A stretch of DNA of 64,000 nt, from positions 1 through 64,000 of the forward strand of contig JBMONB010000016.1 of assembly GCA_049325315.1 (NCBI GenBank), given 5' to 3'. The notes under the pieces were generated by a model. The model did not search any database. It was not told where the DNA came from and saw only the letters and a list, made by a program, of their open reading frames with translations. Of this stretch, positions 31,612-39,589 are shown in pieces. Each line of letters opens with the position of its first letter. The first letter of the stretch is position 1. This stretch comes from JAWLHU01 sp049325315 (GTDB taxonomy: Bacteria > Bacillota > Sulfobacillia > Symbiobacteriales > Symbiobacteriaceae). The translations under genes were made by a program, and so were the position numbers.

Positions 31612-32072
31612 ATAAGGGCGCAGGGGGCGAGACTTACGTCTCGCCCCCTGCATGTGTCGACGGAGGGTCACCACTCCTCCGCTGACGTGGCAGTTTGGAC
31701 GAAGGCTCACCACTTCCTCCGCCCCACCCAACCGGGTCACCACTCCGGCTGGTTCGCCCCGCTTCCACCATACTGCACCGCTACAGCAGATATCCGCGGG
31801 CACGAGTCGCCGATTATGGCGACTACCAAGCATTATACCATGATCTTTGGCATAACGTGAGGATCATTTTTCGCTATGTCAACTAGATCGGTACTTCCAG
31901 TGCAGGATCGGGCTGCCATTCGATTGGCTCCTTCCAGAACCAACCTATCGAGACGCTCGTACAATGTCGATTGACAAGATCAATAACAGCGATAGAAAGC
32001 CTTAACAAGGTCTTATCGAACGGTTCGTGAATCCTTATGGCAGGAACCCACAGAGAGGGGCGTGACGAGCCG
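31612..32072. other. gene-free region with hairpin, short repeats and AT-rich tract
   Basis: No convincing gene is seen. The first 40 bases hold the arsR terminator. Three imperfect repeats follow at 31664-31682, 31703-31722 and 31733-31749 (core GGGTCACCACT-CC). The rest (31800-32040) is clearly less GC-rich than the flanks. TTGACA at 31971, inside ATTGA-caaga-TCAAT, could be the -35 of the zinc-ribbon gene, but no good -10 is seen. Confidence 0.5.
31620..31651 (+). terminator. terminator of the MFS-arsR operon
   Basis: A perfect 14-bp stem (arms 31620-31633 and 31638-31651, loop TTAC) starts 9 bases after the arsR-type stop. No T run follows, but the GC-rich stem is strong. Confidence 0.6.
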
Positions 32073-32234
32073 ATGTCCAAGCAGCATTCCTGCGCCTGGT
32101 GCGGGTCTGAGGTGAACCACCGGGAGGCGGAGAGCGATCACTCCTGGTTCTGCCCGGACTGCCACGAGACTTATCAGGCCGAGAGCCACCGCTCCCTTCA
32201 TCCCGTGGAGGAGCGCCACCCGCACAACGATTAA
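32073..32234 (+). CDS. small zinc-ribbon protein, 53 aa
   Basis: MSKQHSCAWCGSEVNH at the start and WFCPDCHETYQ in the middle give two C-x2-C knuckles 21 residues apart, a zinc ribbon. The rest is charged and His-rich (HRSLHPVEERHPHND). The ATG at 32073 has only a distant GAGGGG site (12 bases); an in-frame ATG at 32037 would add 12 residues. It is followed by a clear terminator, so it is a stand-alone gene. Similar tiny zinc-ribbon proteins are common in Firmicutes and mostly uncharacterised. Confidence 0.65.
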   Translation: MSKQHSCAWCGSEVNHREAESDHSWFCPDCHETYQAESHRSLHPVEERHPHND

Positions 32235-32250
32235 CCCATCCCCAATGCAA

Positions 32251-32283
32251 AGCCCCTGGCAGACGCCAGGGGCTCTTGTTTTT
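32251..32283 (+). terminator. intrinsic terminator of the zinc-ribbon gene
   Basis: A 10-bp perfect stem (AGCCCCTGGC and GCCAGGGGCT, loop AGAC, 32251-32274) runs into CTTGTTTTT. On the minus strand TTTGC follows, so it may also stop the convergent cyclophilin transcript. Confidence 0.85.
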
Positions 32284-32302
32284 GGGCAGCAGCGACGAGG
32301 AG

Positions 32303-32839
32303 CTACTGCTCCTCGACGGTTACCGACTCGATGCGAATCTCTTCCTTGGGCCGGGACATCTCACCGTGCGGCGAGGCGCCGACAGGGACCGAGGCGAGTG
32401 CTTCCACCACGTCCATCCCTTCGATCACGCGGCCGAACTGGGTGTAGTTCGGGTGGCGGTCCAGGGCGGGGGCCTGGGAGCCCGAGCAGATGAAGAACTG
32501 GCTGCCGTTGGTGTTGGGGCCGGCGTTGGCCATGGCCACCATGCCGGGCTGGTAGGAGTGCTTCGGCGGCAGCTCATCGGCGAACTTGTAGCCGGGGCCG
32601 CCCATGCCGGTCCCGGTGGGGTCGCCGGTCTGGATCATGAAGGGCCGGATCACCCGGTGGAACTTGACGCCGTCGTAAAAGCCCTCGCGGGCCAGGAAGA
32701 CAAAGTTGTTGACGGTCCGGGGCGATTCCCCGGCCAGAAGCTCGACCTTTACGTCACCCTTGGTGGTCTTCAGGGTCGCCACGTAGTGCTTGGACGGATC
32801 GATCTGCATCTCCGGCGGGGCACTCCACTGCTTGGACAT
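32303..32839 (-). CDS. cyclophilin-type peptidyl-prolyl cis-trans isomerase
   Basis: 178 aa, AGGAGG 6-7 bases before the ATG. Single cyclophilin domain with the active-site residues in FHRVIRPFMIQTGDPTGTG (catalytic Arg, Phe, Gln), MANAGPNTNGSQFFI and a late His-containing loop LDRHPNYTQFGRVIEGMDVV. No signal peptide: a cytoplasmic foldase. It is transcribed leftward 67 bases after the MscS gene. Family assignment is secure. Confidence 0.95.
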   Translation of the reverse strand: MSKQWSAPPEMQIDPSKHYVATLKTTKGDVKVELLAGESPRTVNNFVFLAREGFYDGVKFHRVIRPFMIQTGDPTGTGMGGPGYKFADELPPKHSYQPGMVAMANAGPNTNGSQFFICSGSQAPALDRHPNYTQFGRVIEGMDVVEALASVPVGASPHGEMSRPKEEIRIESVTVEEQ

Positions 32840-32906
32840 GAGAGACCTCCTGGAAAAGCGTTTCCTATAGGGTTCCCCATCTGGCGACTATTCCCCTCCC
32901 GATCCG

Positions 32907-34058
32907 CTACGGCTCTTTGTCGACGGAGAGCTTCGGGCCCTCCTTGACGAAGAGGTGCACATCCTGCTGCGGGAAGGGGATCTCGATCCCGTTCTCCCGG
33001 AAGGCCTTCAAGATCATCACGTTCAGCTCATCGGTCACCCGGAAGCGGTCCCGGTACGACTCCACCCAGCACGACATGAACAGGTCCAGCGAGGAGGCGC
33101 CGAACGTGGTGAACCAGACCCCGGGCGCCGGGTCCTGGAGCACCTCCGGGTGCGACGAGATCGTCTCCAGCAGCACCCGCTTCGCCTTCTCGATGTCGCT
33201 GCCGTAGGAGACACCGATCGTCTGCCTGACGGCTGAGCGCACCGTGGGCTGGGCATAGTTGATGATTCGGGTGTTGGCCATGTCCTTGTTGGGCACCACC
33301 AGGGCGTTGCCGTCGAACTGGCGGATGCGGGTGGAGCGCAGGCCGATCTCCACCACCTCGCCCATCTTGCCATCGGCCAGTTCAATCCAGTCGCCCACCC
33401 GGAAGGGGCGGTCCACCAGGATCGTCAGGCCGCCCAGCATGTTGGAGAGCGTCTCCTGCGCCGCCAGGGCGACCGCCAGGGAGGCGACGCCGGCGGTGGT
33501 GATCAGGGCGGTAATGTTGAATCCCAGCTTCTCGAAGATCACCGAGAGGCCGATAAAGTAGACCAGCAGCGACAGCACGCGCCGGATCAGCGGCAGCAGC
33601 TCTTCGTCCCAAGTCGCCTCGTTCTTGCCGGCCAGCTCGTGGAGGTACCAGTCGACAGCGGCCCGCATCAGGCCGTTTACGAGACTGGTCACGGCAAGGA
33701 TCACCAGACCCACTGCCAGCGTCTCCACCCAGCCGAACTCGGTGGCGTACTCCCCCTTGGCCGGAACGCCGTTCAGCACCACCTCTCCGAAGGAGGGGAT
33801 CCGGTTCTTCAGCGCCTCCAGGGCCATCCGAAAACCGACGGCCAGGATCGTCAGCCGGACCGGCCCAGCAGCGGCCCCGACCAGCCGGTCATCGAGCGTG
33901 GTGCTGGAGCGGGCGGTCAGTCTGGGAATCAGGCCCTTCAGAAGCCGCCGGGCCAGGGCGGCCACGACCCAGCTGAGCACCAGATAGCCGGCGAAGAAGG
34001 CCCATGCCTGCCAGTGCTCCATGACCATCTCCTGCATCGCTGCGTACCAATGATTCAT
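32907..34058 (-). CDS. MscS-family mechanosensitive ion channel
   Basis: 383 aa from ATG 34058 with AGGAGG 7 bases upstream; an in-frame start at 34079 has none. Four or so N-terminal membrane helices are followed by the pore helix (LITTAGVASLAVALAAQETLSNMLGG region) and the beta domain with the MscS signature RPFRVGDWIEL...GEVVEIGLRSTRI...VPNKDM. The C-terminal alpha/beta domain ends the protein. It opens under membrane tension to release osmolytes on hypo-osmotic shock. It lies next to the glycine-betaine importer, so uptake and emergency release are paired here. Confidence 0.93.
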   Translation of the reverse strand: MNHWYAAMQEMVMEHWQAWAFFAGYLVLSWVVAALARRLLKGLIPRLTARSSTTLDDRLVGAAAGPVRLTILAVGFRMALEALKNRIPSFGEVVLNGVPAKGEYATEFGWVETLAVGLVILAVTSLVNGLMRAAVDWYLHELAGKNEATWDEELLPLIRRVLSLLVYFIGLSVIFEKLGFNITALITTAGVASLAVALAAQETLSNMLGGLTILVDRPFRVGDWIELADGKMGEVVEIGLRSTRIRQFDGNALVVPNKDMANTRIINYAQPTVRSAVRQTIGVSYGSDIEKAKRVLLETISSHPEVLQDPAPGVWFTTFGASSLDLFMSCWVESYRDRFRVTDELNVMILKAFRENGIEIPFPQQDVHLFVKEGPKLSVDKEP

Positions 34059-34114
34059 GCTGTAACCTCCTGCTTCCACACGTGCCGGATAAGGAGAGAA
34101 CCCCGGCTCCCTCC

Positions 34115-34136
34115 CGGCAGGCCGACCGGCCTGCCG
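34115..34136. terminator. hairpin between the opu operon and mscS
   Basis: A perfect 9-bp stem (CGGCAGGCC and GGCCTGCCG, loop GACC) is 102 bases past the end of the binding-protein gene. No T run is present in either direction, so a weak terminator or a processing hairpin. Confidence 0.35.
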
Positions 34137-34237
34137 ACAGGAATCCGAGGTCCTGTAAGCGTGATGCGATCTCAGCCCACCCGGTATTCACTGCACTTCT
34201 ACTATAGAAGCGACCGATGGGTGCTGGCAACCGATTG

Positions 34238-35152
34238 CTACTTGATCAGGCCTTCCTTGGTCAGGAAGTCACGGGCCACCTTGTCAACCGACTCGCCCTT
34301 GACGTCGACCAGGTAGTTCAGCTCCTGCATCTTCTCGTCGGTCAGCCGGCCGCCCAGCTTGTTGATCAGGTCAAGCAGGCCGGGGTTCTTCTCCAGGGTA
34401 TCCATGCGAATGAACATGGCGCCGTTGTAAGGCGGGAAGAAGTTCTTGTCGTCGACCAGGAGCTTCATGTCGAACTCCTTCAGCTTGCCGTCGGTGGCGT
34501 AGGCGTCCATGACCTGGATGTCGCCGGACTCGATCGCCTTGTAGCGCAGGCCGGTCTGCATGGTCTTGACGTCCTTGAACTTGAAGCCGTAGGCCTTGGT
34601 CAGCGGGGTGTAGCCGTCGGCCTGGCGGCCCATGAACTCATCGGTGGTGCCGAAGACGAACTTGCCAGACTGCGCAGCCAGGTCGGAGTAGGTCTTGATG
34701 TTGTTCTCATCCGCAATCTTGCGGGGCATGGCCAGGGCGTAGGTGTTGTTGAAACCGAACGCCTTGGACATGGTCATCTTGAACTTGTCCTCCAGCTCCT
34801 TCTTCACCTGGTCATACACCTTCGTCGGATCTGCGATCGCCTCGGTGTGCTTCAGGTGAACGCTGTAAGCGGTGCCGTCGTAGTCGGGGTACATGTCGAG
34901 GTCGCCGTTCTTCATGCCGTCGAAGTTGACCTTGGTGCCACCCAGGTTCAGCTTGCGCTCCACCTTGATGTCGGTGTTCTTCTCGATCAGCTGAGCGACC
35001 ATCTCACCCAGAATGATGTTCTCGGTGAAGTCCTTGGAGCCGATGGTCACCTTCCCGCCAGACGAGCCGGACTTGGCGCCGCCACAGCCGGCGAGCAGCG
35101 AGAGCGAGAGAGCGAGCGCGGTGATGGTGTACAGCATACGGTTTCGAATCAT
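34238..35152 (-). CDS. opuCC: Glycine betaine/choline-type ABC binding lipoprotein (OpuCC/OsmF)
   Basis: 304 aa from ATG 35152 (GGGGG ~10 bases upstream). Lipoprotein signal with Cys23 (LSLLAGCGG). The mature part is an OpuAC-type domain: KVTIGSKDFTENIILGEMVAQLIE opens the fold, MYPDYDGTAYSVHL and KAIESGDIQVMDAYATDGKL are family segments lining the ligand pocket. It captures quaternary-ammonium osmolytes outside the cell for the two permeases. Last gene of the opu operon. Ligand could be betaine, carnitine or choline; sequence does not decide. Confidence 0.9.
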   Translation of the reverse strand: MIRNRMLYTITALALSLSLLAGCGGAKSGSSGGKVTIGSKDFTENIILGEMVAQLIEKNTDIKVERKLNLGGTKVNFDGMKNGDLDMYPDYDGTAYSVHLKHTEAIADPTKVYDQVKKELEDKFKMTMSKAFGFNNTYALAMPRKIADENNIKTYSDLAAQSGKFVFGTTDEFMGRQADGYTPLTKAYGFKFKDVKTMQTGLRYKAIESGDIQVMDAYATDGKLKEFDMKLLVDDKNFFPPYNGAMFIRMDTLEKNPGLLDLINKLGGRLTDEKMQELNYLVDVKGESVDKVARDFLTKEGLIK

Positions 35153-35219
35153 TGAAGCAGGACCCCCTTCTATGTTAGTGCCTGGCGCCGGAAGGGCGCC
35201 GAAGCGGTGGCCGCAGTAT

Positions 35220-35903
35220 TTAGCGAACGAGGCCGGTCTGCCGGATCCCCCGGGGCGTGAAGAGCCGCTCCAGGGCACCGATGCCCAGTTCAGCGAAGAT
35301 CGCCAGGCCTGCGGCAGGCAGGGCGCCGGCCAGGATCATCTTGTCCTGCACCCGGTCGATGCCGGCGAAGATCTCCGAGCCCAGGCCGCCCGCGCCGGCC
35401 AGCGACATGATCGAGGCCGTGCCGATGGCGATGACTACAGCGATGCGGATACCGACCAGCAGCACCGCCAGGGCCAGCGGCAGCTGGACCATGCGGAGAA
35501 TCTGCCAGCGGGTCATGCCCATGCCGTGCGCCGCCTCGATCATCGCCGGATCCACGGAGATAATGCCGGTGTAGGTCGCCCGGATGATCGGCATCAGCGA
35601 GTAGAAGAAGAGCACGGTGATACCGGTCTCCCGGCTCAGACCCAGGAAGAGCATCACGAAGCCGACGAAGGCGAGGGCCGGAATCGTCTGCAGGGCGTTG
35701 GCAAACCAGAGGACCGGCTCGGAAAGACGCCGGTAGCGGCTGATCAGGTAGCCCACCGGAACCCCCACCAGGGCGGCGTAAAGCACGCCCATGAGCGCAA
35801 GCTCCAGGTGCTGGCCGGTCAACTCCAGCAGGCGGGGCGACTGGTCAACCATGTACTGGCCGACCCCTTGCAAGAATGTCCAAAAGCGAACGATCGCATC
35901 CAT
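35220..35903 (-). CDS. opuCD: OpuC-type osmolyte ABC permease (second subunit)
   Basis: 227 aa, GGAGGGGGG 8-9 bases before the ATG. Six predicted membrane helices and one BPD_transp_1 domain, with the coupling loop EAAHGMGMTRWQILRMVQLP. It is about 40% alike by eye to the permease encoded just upstream, so the pore is a heterodimer as in OpuB/OpuC. Which paralogue equals CB or CD of Bacillus is assigned only by order. Confidence 0.88.
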   Translation of the reverse strand: MDAIVRFWTFLQGVGQYMVDQSPRLLELTGQHLELALMGVLYAALVGVPVGYLISRYRRLSEPVLWFANALQTIPALAFVGFVMLFLGLSRETGITVLFFYSLMPIIRATYTGIISVDPAMIEAAHGMGMTRWQILRMVQLPLALAVLLVGIRIAVVIAIGTASIMSLAGAGGLGSEIFAGIDRVQDKMILAGALPAAGLAIFAELGIGALERLFTPRGIRQTGLVR

Positions 35904-35919
35904 TATATTGCCCCCCCTC

Positions 35920-36567
35920 CTATACCTTCAGGCCACGGGGCGTGACAGCACGCTCCAGTCGACCCAAGAAGAAGTCGGCGAGCAGGGCCATCAGCGTAAC
36001 GGGGATACCGCCCGCCAGAATGTGGCCGCTGGAGACCATGGCAAAGCCGGTCATGATCATCTGGCCCAGGCCGCCGCCTCCGATGAAGGTGGCCAGCGTC
36101 GCCCAGCCGATAATCAAAACGGTCGAGACCCGAATGCCGCTCATGATCACACGGAAGGAGAGCGGCATCTCCACCATGAGCAGGAGCTGCAGGGGGGTCA
36201 TCCCCATGCCCCGCCCCGCCTCCTTGGCGGCGGGATCCACCCCGCGCAGACCCGTGTAGGTGTTCCGCAGGATCGGCAGCAGGGCGTACAGGAAGAGCGC
36301 GGCCATGGCCGGCGTCTTGCCGATGCCCAGAATCGGGAGCATGAAGGCCAGCAGGGCGACGGAGGGCAGGGTCTGAAGCAGGCCCACCACCGTCATGACC
36401 GGGCTGGCCACCCGCGGGGCCCGGCTGAGCAGAATGCCCGCCGGTACGGCGAACGTGATCGCCAGCAGCACCGAGACCACCGAGAGGTAGATGTGCTCCA
36501 CGGTCTGTCGCCCCAGGTTCTTGAGGATAAACGGGTCCTGGAATGCGAACAGAATCTCTTCGATCAT
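35920..36567 (-). CDS. opuCB: OpuC-type osmolyte ABC permease (first subunit)
   Basis: 215 aa; its ATG overlaps the stop of the ATPase gene (ATGA), so translation is coupled. One BPD_transp_1 domain, six helices, coupling loop EAGRGMGMTPLQLLLMVEMP. The start IEEILFAFQDPFILKNLGRQTVEHIYLS is typical of OpuC permeases. It pairs with the product of 35220-35903 in the membrane. Confidence 0.9.
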   Translation of the reverse strand: MIEEILFAFQDPFILKNLGRQTVEHIYLSVVSVLLAITFAVPAGILLSRAPRVASPVMTVVGLLQTLPSVALLAFMLPILGIGKTPAMAALFLYALLPILRNTYTGLRGVDPAAKEAGRGMGMTPLQLLLMVEMPLSFRVIMSGIRVSTVLIIGWATLATFIGGGGLGQMIMTGFAMVSSGHILAGGIPVTLMALLADFFLGRLERAVTPRGLKV

Positions 36568-37694
36568 GCGCTCTCACCGTCCGTCCAGATGGACCGGGAG
36601 AGGGCGTCAACCAGCGTCGTGTTGGTGATTAGCCCCACCAGCCTGCCGCTTGCATCCACCACGGGCAGGAACTCCAGCCGGTCGAGGAGCATCCGCTCCA
36701 AGGCCGAGTGCAGCGGCGCCTCGGGGGAGACGGTCGGCAGGTCGATCCGCATGATCTCCGAGACCTTGCGGGGGCCGGTGCGGCTCCGCTCCAGGTCCCG
36801 GGCGGTCACAATACCCAGCAGCTTTTCATTCTCATCGGTCACCAGCAGCGAGTTGACCCGCCGCTTCTTCATGGTGACGACCGCCTCGGCCAGGCCGTGG
36901 TCGGGGTCGGTGGTCACCGGGTTGCGCACCATGACATCGGCCACCGAAAGCGCCTCGGGCGAGGCCGAGAGCCGGTCCCGGCCGATGAACTGGGCCACGA
37001 ACTCGTCCTTCGGGTTGCGCAGCAGCTCCTCCGGCGAGGCGATCTGATGGACCTGGCCATCCTTCATGATCACGATGCGGTCCGCCAGCTTCAGCGCCTC
37101 ATCCATATCGTGGGTGACGAAGACGATGGTCTTCTTCAACTTGGCCTGCAGCCGCTTCAGCTCATCTTGCAGCGTCTCCCGGGTGATCGGGTCCAGGGCG
37201 CCGAAGGGCTCATCCATCAGAATCAGATCGGGCTCCGCCGCCAGCGCACGCAGAACGCCGACACGCTGCTGCTGGCCGCCCGACAGCTCCCGGGGATACC
37301 GGGTGGCAAAGACCGCGGGGTCCATGCCGACCATGGGCAGCAGCTCCTGCACCCGGTCCCGCCGCTTGGCGGGATCCCAGCCGAGCAGCTTCGGCACCAG
37401 TTCGATATTCTGAGCGATCGTCATGTGCGGGAAGAGGCCCACCTGCTGAATCACGTAGCCGATGCCGCGCCGCAGCTCCACCGGGTCCATGGACATGATA
37501 TCCTTGCCGTCGACAAAGATCTTGCCGGCGGTCGGCTCGTGGAGCCGGTTGATCATCTTCATCGTGGTGGTCTTTCCGCAGCCCGACGGGCCGATAAAGC
37601 AGACGAACTCGCCTCGTTCGATTTCCAGGGTGAGGTTGTCAACTGCCTTGGTGCCGTCGGGATACACCTTGCTGACATTTTCGAAACGAACCAA
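36564..37694 (-). CDS. opuCA: OpuCA-type osmolyte ABC ATPase with CBS domains
   Basis: 376 aa, TTG start with GGGAGGG 7 bases upstream. Residues 1-~240 are the ATPase: Walker A GPSGCGKTT, signature LSGGQQQRV, Walker B LILMDEPFGALDP, switch His in VTHDMDEA. Residues ~255-370 hold two CBS motifs (VADVMVRNPVTTDPDHGLAE and VSEIMRIDLPTVSPEAPLH). In Listeria and Staphylococcus the CBS pair of OpuCA binds c-di-AMP and inhibits uptake. It powers glycine-betaine-type import under high osmolarity and starts 19 bases after the short GntR-type gene. Confidence 0.93.
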   Translation of the reverse strand: MVRFENVSKVYPDGTKAVDNLTLEIERGEFVCFIGPSGCGKTTTMKMINRLHEPTAGKIFVDGKDIMSMDPVELRRGIGYVIQQVGLFPHMTIAQNIELVPKLLGWDPAKRRDRVQELLPMVGMDPAVFATRYPRELSGGQQQRVGVLRALAAEPDLILMDEPFGALDPITRETLQDELKRLQAKLKKTIVFVTHDMDEALKLADRIVIMKDGQVHQIASPEELLRNPKDEFVAQFIGRDRLSASPEALSVADVMVRNPVTTDPDHGLAEAVVTMKKRRVNSLLVTDENEKLLGIVTARDLERSRTGPRKVSEIMRIDLPTVSPEAPLHSALERMLLDRLEFLPVVDASGRLVGLITNTTLVDALSRSIWTDGESA

Positions 37695-37713
37695 GCGTGT
37701 ACCCTCCCATTCA

Positions 37714-38106
37714 CTAGTCGCTTGCGGTAGATTGATCGAGACGTCCTACCTCTTCCAGCAGCCGGCGGATTGCCCGCGCGATCGCCTGGTCGAGGTGTTG
37801 CCGCTGATCCATGAGCAGGAACAGTTCGGATTGAATGCGCTGCATGGCCTCCTGTGCATCTGCTCTGCGCCGGTAGGCACTCGCGAGGGGGCGCGATGTG
37901 ACCAACACCCCGCTGCCCGCTTCGAGCTGAACGATCCCTTCCTCCGCCAGGAGGCCAGCTGCGCGCCGGACCGTCTCGGCGGAGACCTGGTACCGCTCGG
38001 CAAGTTTCCTGCAGGAGAAGCGGGCCCCCTCCTGCAGCCGGCCCTGACCGATCATGTCGGCAAGATCCAGGGCGATTGATTCGTATTGACTGTGTCCGTT
38101 TGTCAA
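37714..38106 (-). CDS. GntR-type regulator, short BusR relative lacking RCK_C
   Basis: 130 aa from TTG 38106, with AAGGAGG 7 bases upstream; the frame runs on to 38169 without a better start. Residues ~5-75 are a winged helix close to the N-terminus of the BusR-like protein upstream (YESIALDLADMIGQGRLQEG, YQVSAETVRRA, LLAEEGIVQLEAGSGV). A coiled coil follows (~80-125). The ligand-binding RCK_C domain of BusR is missing, so it cannot sense c-di-AMP that way. First gene of the opu operon; it may form hetero-oligomers with BusR or be an antagonist. Confidence 0.75.
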   Translation of the reverse strand: MTNGHSQYESIALDLADMIGQGRLQEGARFSCRKLAERYQVSAETVRRAAGLLAEEGIVQLEAGSGVLVTSRPLASAYRRRADAQEAMQRIQSELFLLMDQRQHLDQAIARAIRRLLEEVGRLDQSTASD

Positions 38107-38159
38107 ACGATCCCCTCCTTCCGCTGGAGGAAGACCATCGCAGCAGAACCAACAACCCG

Positions 38160-38189
38160 ACTGTAACATAATAAGTTGTCACATGTCAA
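38160..38189 (-). promoter_or_regulatory. promoter of the opu operon
   Basis: On the minus strand TTGACA (38189-38184) and TACAGT (38165-38160) are separated by 18 bases, 54 bases before the TTG of the short regulator. The -35 lies in TGACATGTGACA, a tandem TGACA element. Palindromes GGATATATCC (38223-38232) and CTTGTG-g-CACAAG (38233-38245) lie just upstream and are candidate binding sites for the BusR-like protein. Confidence 0.55.
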
Positions 38190-38260
38190 ACACTCGTCTC
38201 CCGAGGAATCCTCATCCAATGTGGATATATCCCTTGTGGCACAAGCGATACAGCATTCAC

Positions 38261-38296
38261 AAAAAAAGACGAACCGCCAACCTTTCGGGTGGCGGT
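38261..38296 (-). terminator. intrinsic terminator of the BusR-like gene
   Basis: Stem 38273-38296 (10 positions, one mismatch, loop of 4) is followed on the minus strand by seven T residues (38267-38261). It separates the BusR-like gene from the opu operon, which has its own promoter. Confidence 0.8.
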
Positions 38297-38321
38297 CAGT
38301 TGGCGGTAACTGTTCAGGTTG

Positions 38322-38963
38322 TCAGTTGAGGCTCTCCGGCGGAACCGAGGCGGCCAGCAAGTCGCGGGCCCGGTTCCGGTCGGCCTCTGAACCGATCACG
38401 GTCAGCACATCGCCGGCGGCCAGCCGCATGTCTGCGGGCGGCGAGAAGTGGTCGGTCTCGCCACGGGTGAGCGCCACGGCGGTGGCGCCGGTGGAGGAGC
38501 GCAGCCGAATCTCGCCCAGGGACCGGCCCACGGTCCAGGAGGTCTCGGTGATGACGAGTTCTTCGACATGGCGGGTGGCCAGGGCGCCGGCCGCCTGGGA
38601 GAGGAGGCGGTCCATGGCGGATTCGATCTGCTCGTCGAGCTCGCGGCGCTGCCGGAGCAGCTTGCGGAGTTCCCGGGCGCCCTCCTCCAGCCGGGACTGG
38701 GTACGGATGGAGTCCAGGTACTCCTGGGCAGCCACCCGGGAGACCACACGGATGCCCGACCCCGCCACCGCCTGAACCACCCCGCGCTCGTGCAGAATCG
38801 CCACCGCGCGGCGCACGGTCTCAGGCGAGACCTGGTAGGTGCCAGCCAGGCTGGAGCGGCCCAGGAGCCGGGTGCCCTCGGTCAGTTCGTTGTTGGCAAT
38901 GCGTCGTGCCAGGTCCTGGGCGATAGACTCGTACCGTGCCATCCCAATGGGCTCCCGCTTCAA
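38322..38963 (-). CDS. busR: BusR-like GntR regulator with RCK_C (TrkA-C) domain
   Basis: 213 aa. TTG 38963 has GGGAGG 8 bases upstream; ATG 38942 has a weaker site. Domains: GntR winged helix 1-85 (YESIAQDLARRI, YQVSPETVRRAVAILHERG), coiled coil ~85-135, RCK_C ~140-205 (WTVGRSLGEIRLRSSTGATAVALTRG and RLAAGDVLTVIGSEADRNR). This arrangement is that of BusR, the c-di-AMP-responsive repressor of the BusAB betaine importer in Lactococcus and Streptococcus. Position upstream of opuC supports the same job: high c-di-AMP should repress osmolyte uptake. c-di-AMP binding is inferred from the family. Confidence 0.85.
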   Translation of the reverse strand: MKREPIGMARYESIAQDLARRIANNELTEGTRLLGRSSLAGTYQVSPETVRRAVAILHERGVVQAVAGSGIRVVSRVAAQEYLDSIRTQSRLEEGARELRKLLRQRRELDEQIESAMDRLLSQAAGALATRHVEELVITETSWTVGRSLGEIRLRSSTGATAVALTRGETDHFSPPADMRLAAGDVLTVIGSEADRNRARDLLAASVPPESLN

Positions 38964-39048
38964 CGTGGATGCCTCCCGTCAGTACAGGTGTCGTGTCTAT
39001 GGTATCACAGGTTTGTCCCGATGCAAGGGGCGCCTTGGGAGAGAGCAA

Positions 39049-39079
39049 GACCGCAGACCGTGTTGAGCGGCCTGCGGTC
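39049..39079 (-). terminator. hairpin after the Pro/Gly-rich gene
   Basis: A 12-position stem with one mismatch (arms 39049-39060 and 39068-39079) starts 9 bases past the stop at 39089. Only TT follows on the minus strand; a moderate terminator of the comA operon. Confidence 0.6.
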
Positions 39080-39088
39080 CCTCTCGCC

Positions 39089-39589
39089 TTACTTTCGATA
39101 CCCCTGGGCCTTGAACTGCTGCACCTGGTTAGCCGAATCGAAGGGCAGAACCGGGGCGCTGGGCTGAAAGAGCCCGCCGGCCCCCATACCCCCGTCGAAC
39201 ATGCCCGACGGCGGTCCCGGCATCTGCGGCATGCCCGGCACATTGGGCGGAAGCTGCATTGCCTGATTGGCCATGCCGGCCCGCACCATGGGCTGCCCTC
39301 CCGGTGTGTAGCCCACCGGCACGCCGTGGGCGGCCAGGCCGGAGAGCGGGGAGCCCTGGGGCACCGCCTGCGGCGCCGGGGCGGTGGGGCCCTGGCCGAG
39401 CGCCGGGCTCAGGGCCCCCGCAAGGCCGGGGGGCTGAGCCCCCGGAGGCCCGCCGAACTGGGCCCCCGGTTGGGACGGCGCCGGAGGCCGGGCCGGAAGC
39501 GACGGGTAGGCGGGCAGGGCCACCCCGCCCACCCCCGGTCCCTTCGGGTTCACCGGCCCCGGCCAGCCAGGAAACAAGGTAAACTGCAT
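39089..39589 (-). CDS. Pro/Gly-rich low-complexity protein, unrecognised
   Basis: 166 aa; ATG 39589 overlaps the comA stop (TGATG) with GGAGTGA 7 bases upstream. The start MQFTLFPGWPGP leads into ~130 residues rich in Pro, Gly, Ala and Gln (PSQPGAQFGGPPGAQ, NVPGMPQMPGPPSG), ending FQPSAPVLPFDSANQVQQFKAQGYRK. There are no Cys residues, signal peptide or membrane helix. This composition is usual for spore-coat or inner-spore structural proteins, and the coupled gene makes sulfolactate, a known Bacillus spore solute. A spore role is therefore a reasonable guess only. Confidence 0.6.
   Translation of the reverse strand: MQFTLFPGWPGPVNPKGPGVGGVALPAYPSLPARPPAPSQPGAQFGGPPGAQPPGLAGALSPALGQGPTAPAPQAVPQGSPLSGLAAHGVPVGYTPGGQPMVRAGMANQAMQLPPNVPGMPQMPGPPSGMFDGGMGAGGLFQPSAPVLPFDSANQVQQFKAQGYRK

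Noticed and set aside
31660..31750. CRISPR-like short repeats
   Set aside because: Only three imperfect copies with unequal spacing, no leader and no cas genes in the window.
31883..32080. Minus-strand frame of 65 codons in the AT-rich tract
   Set aside because: No ribosome site or hydrophobic or domain pattern, and it overlaps the start of the zinc-ribbon gene.
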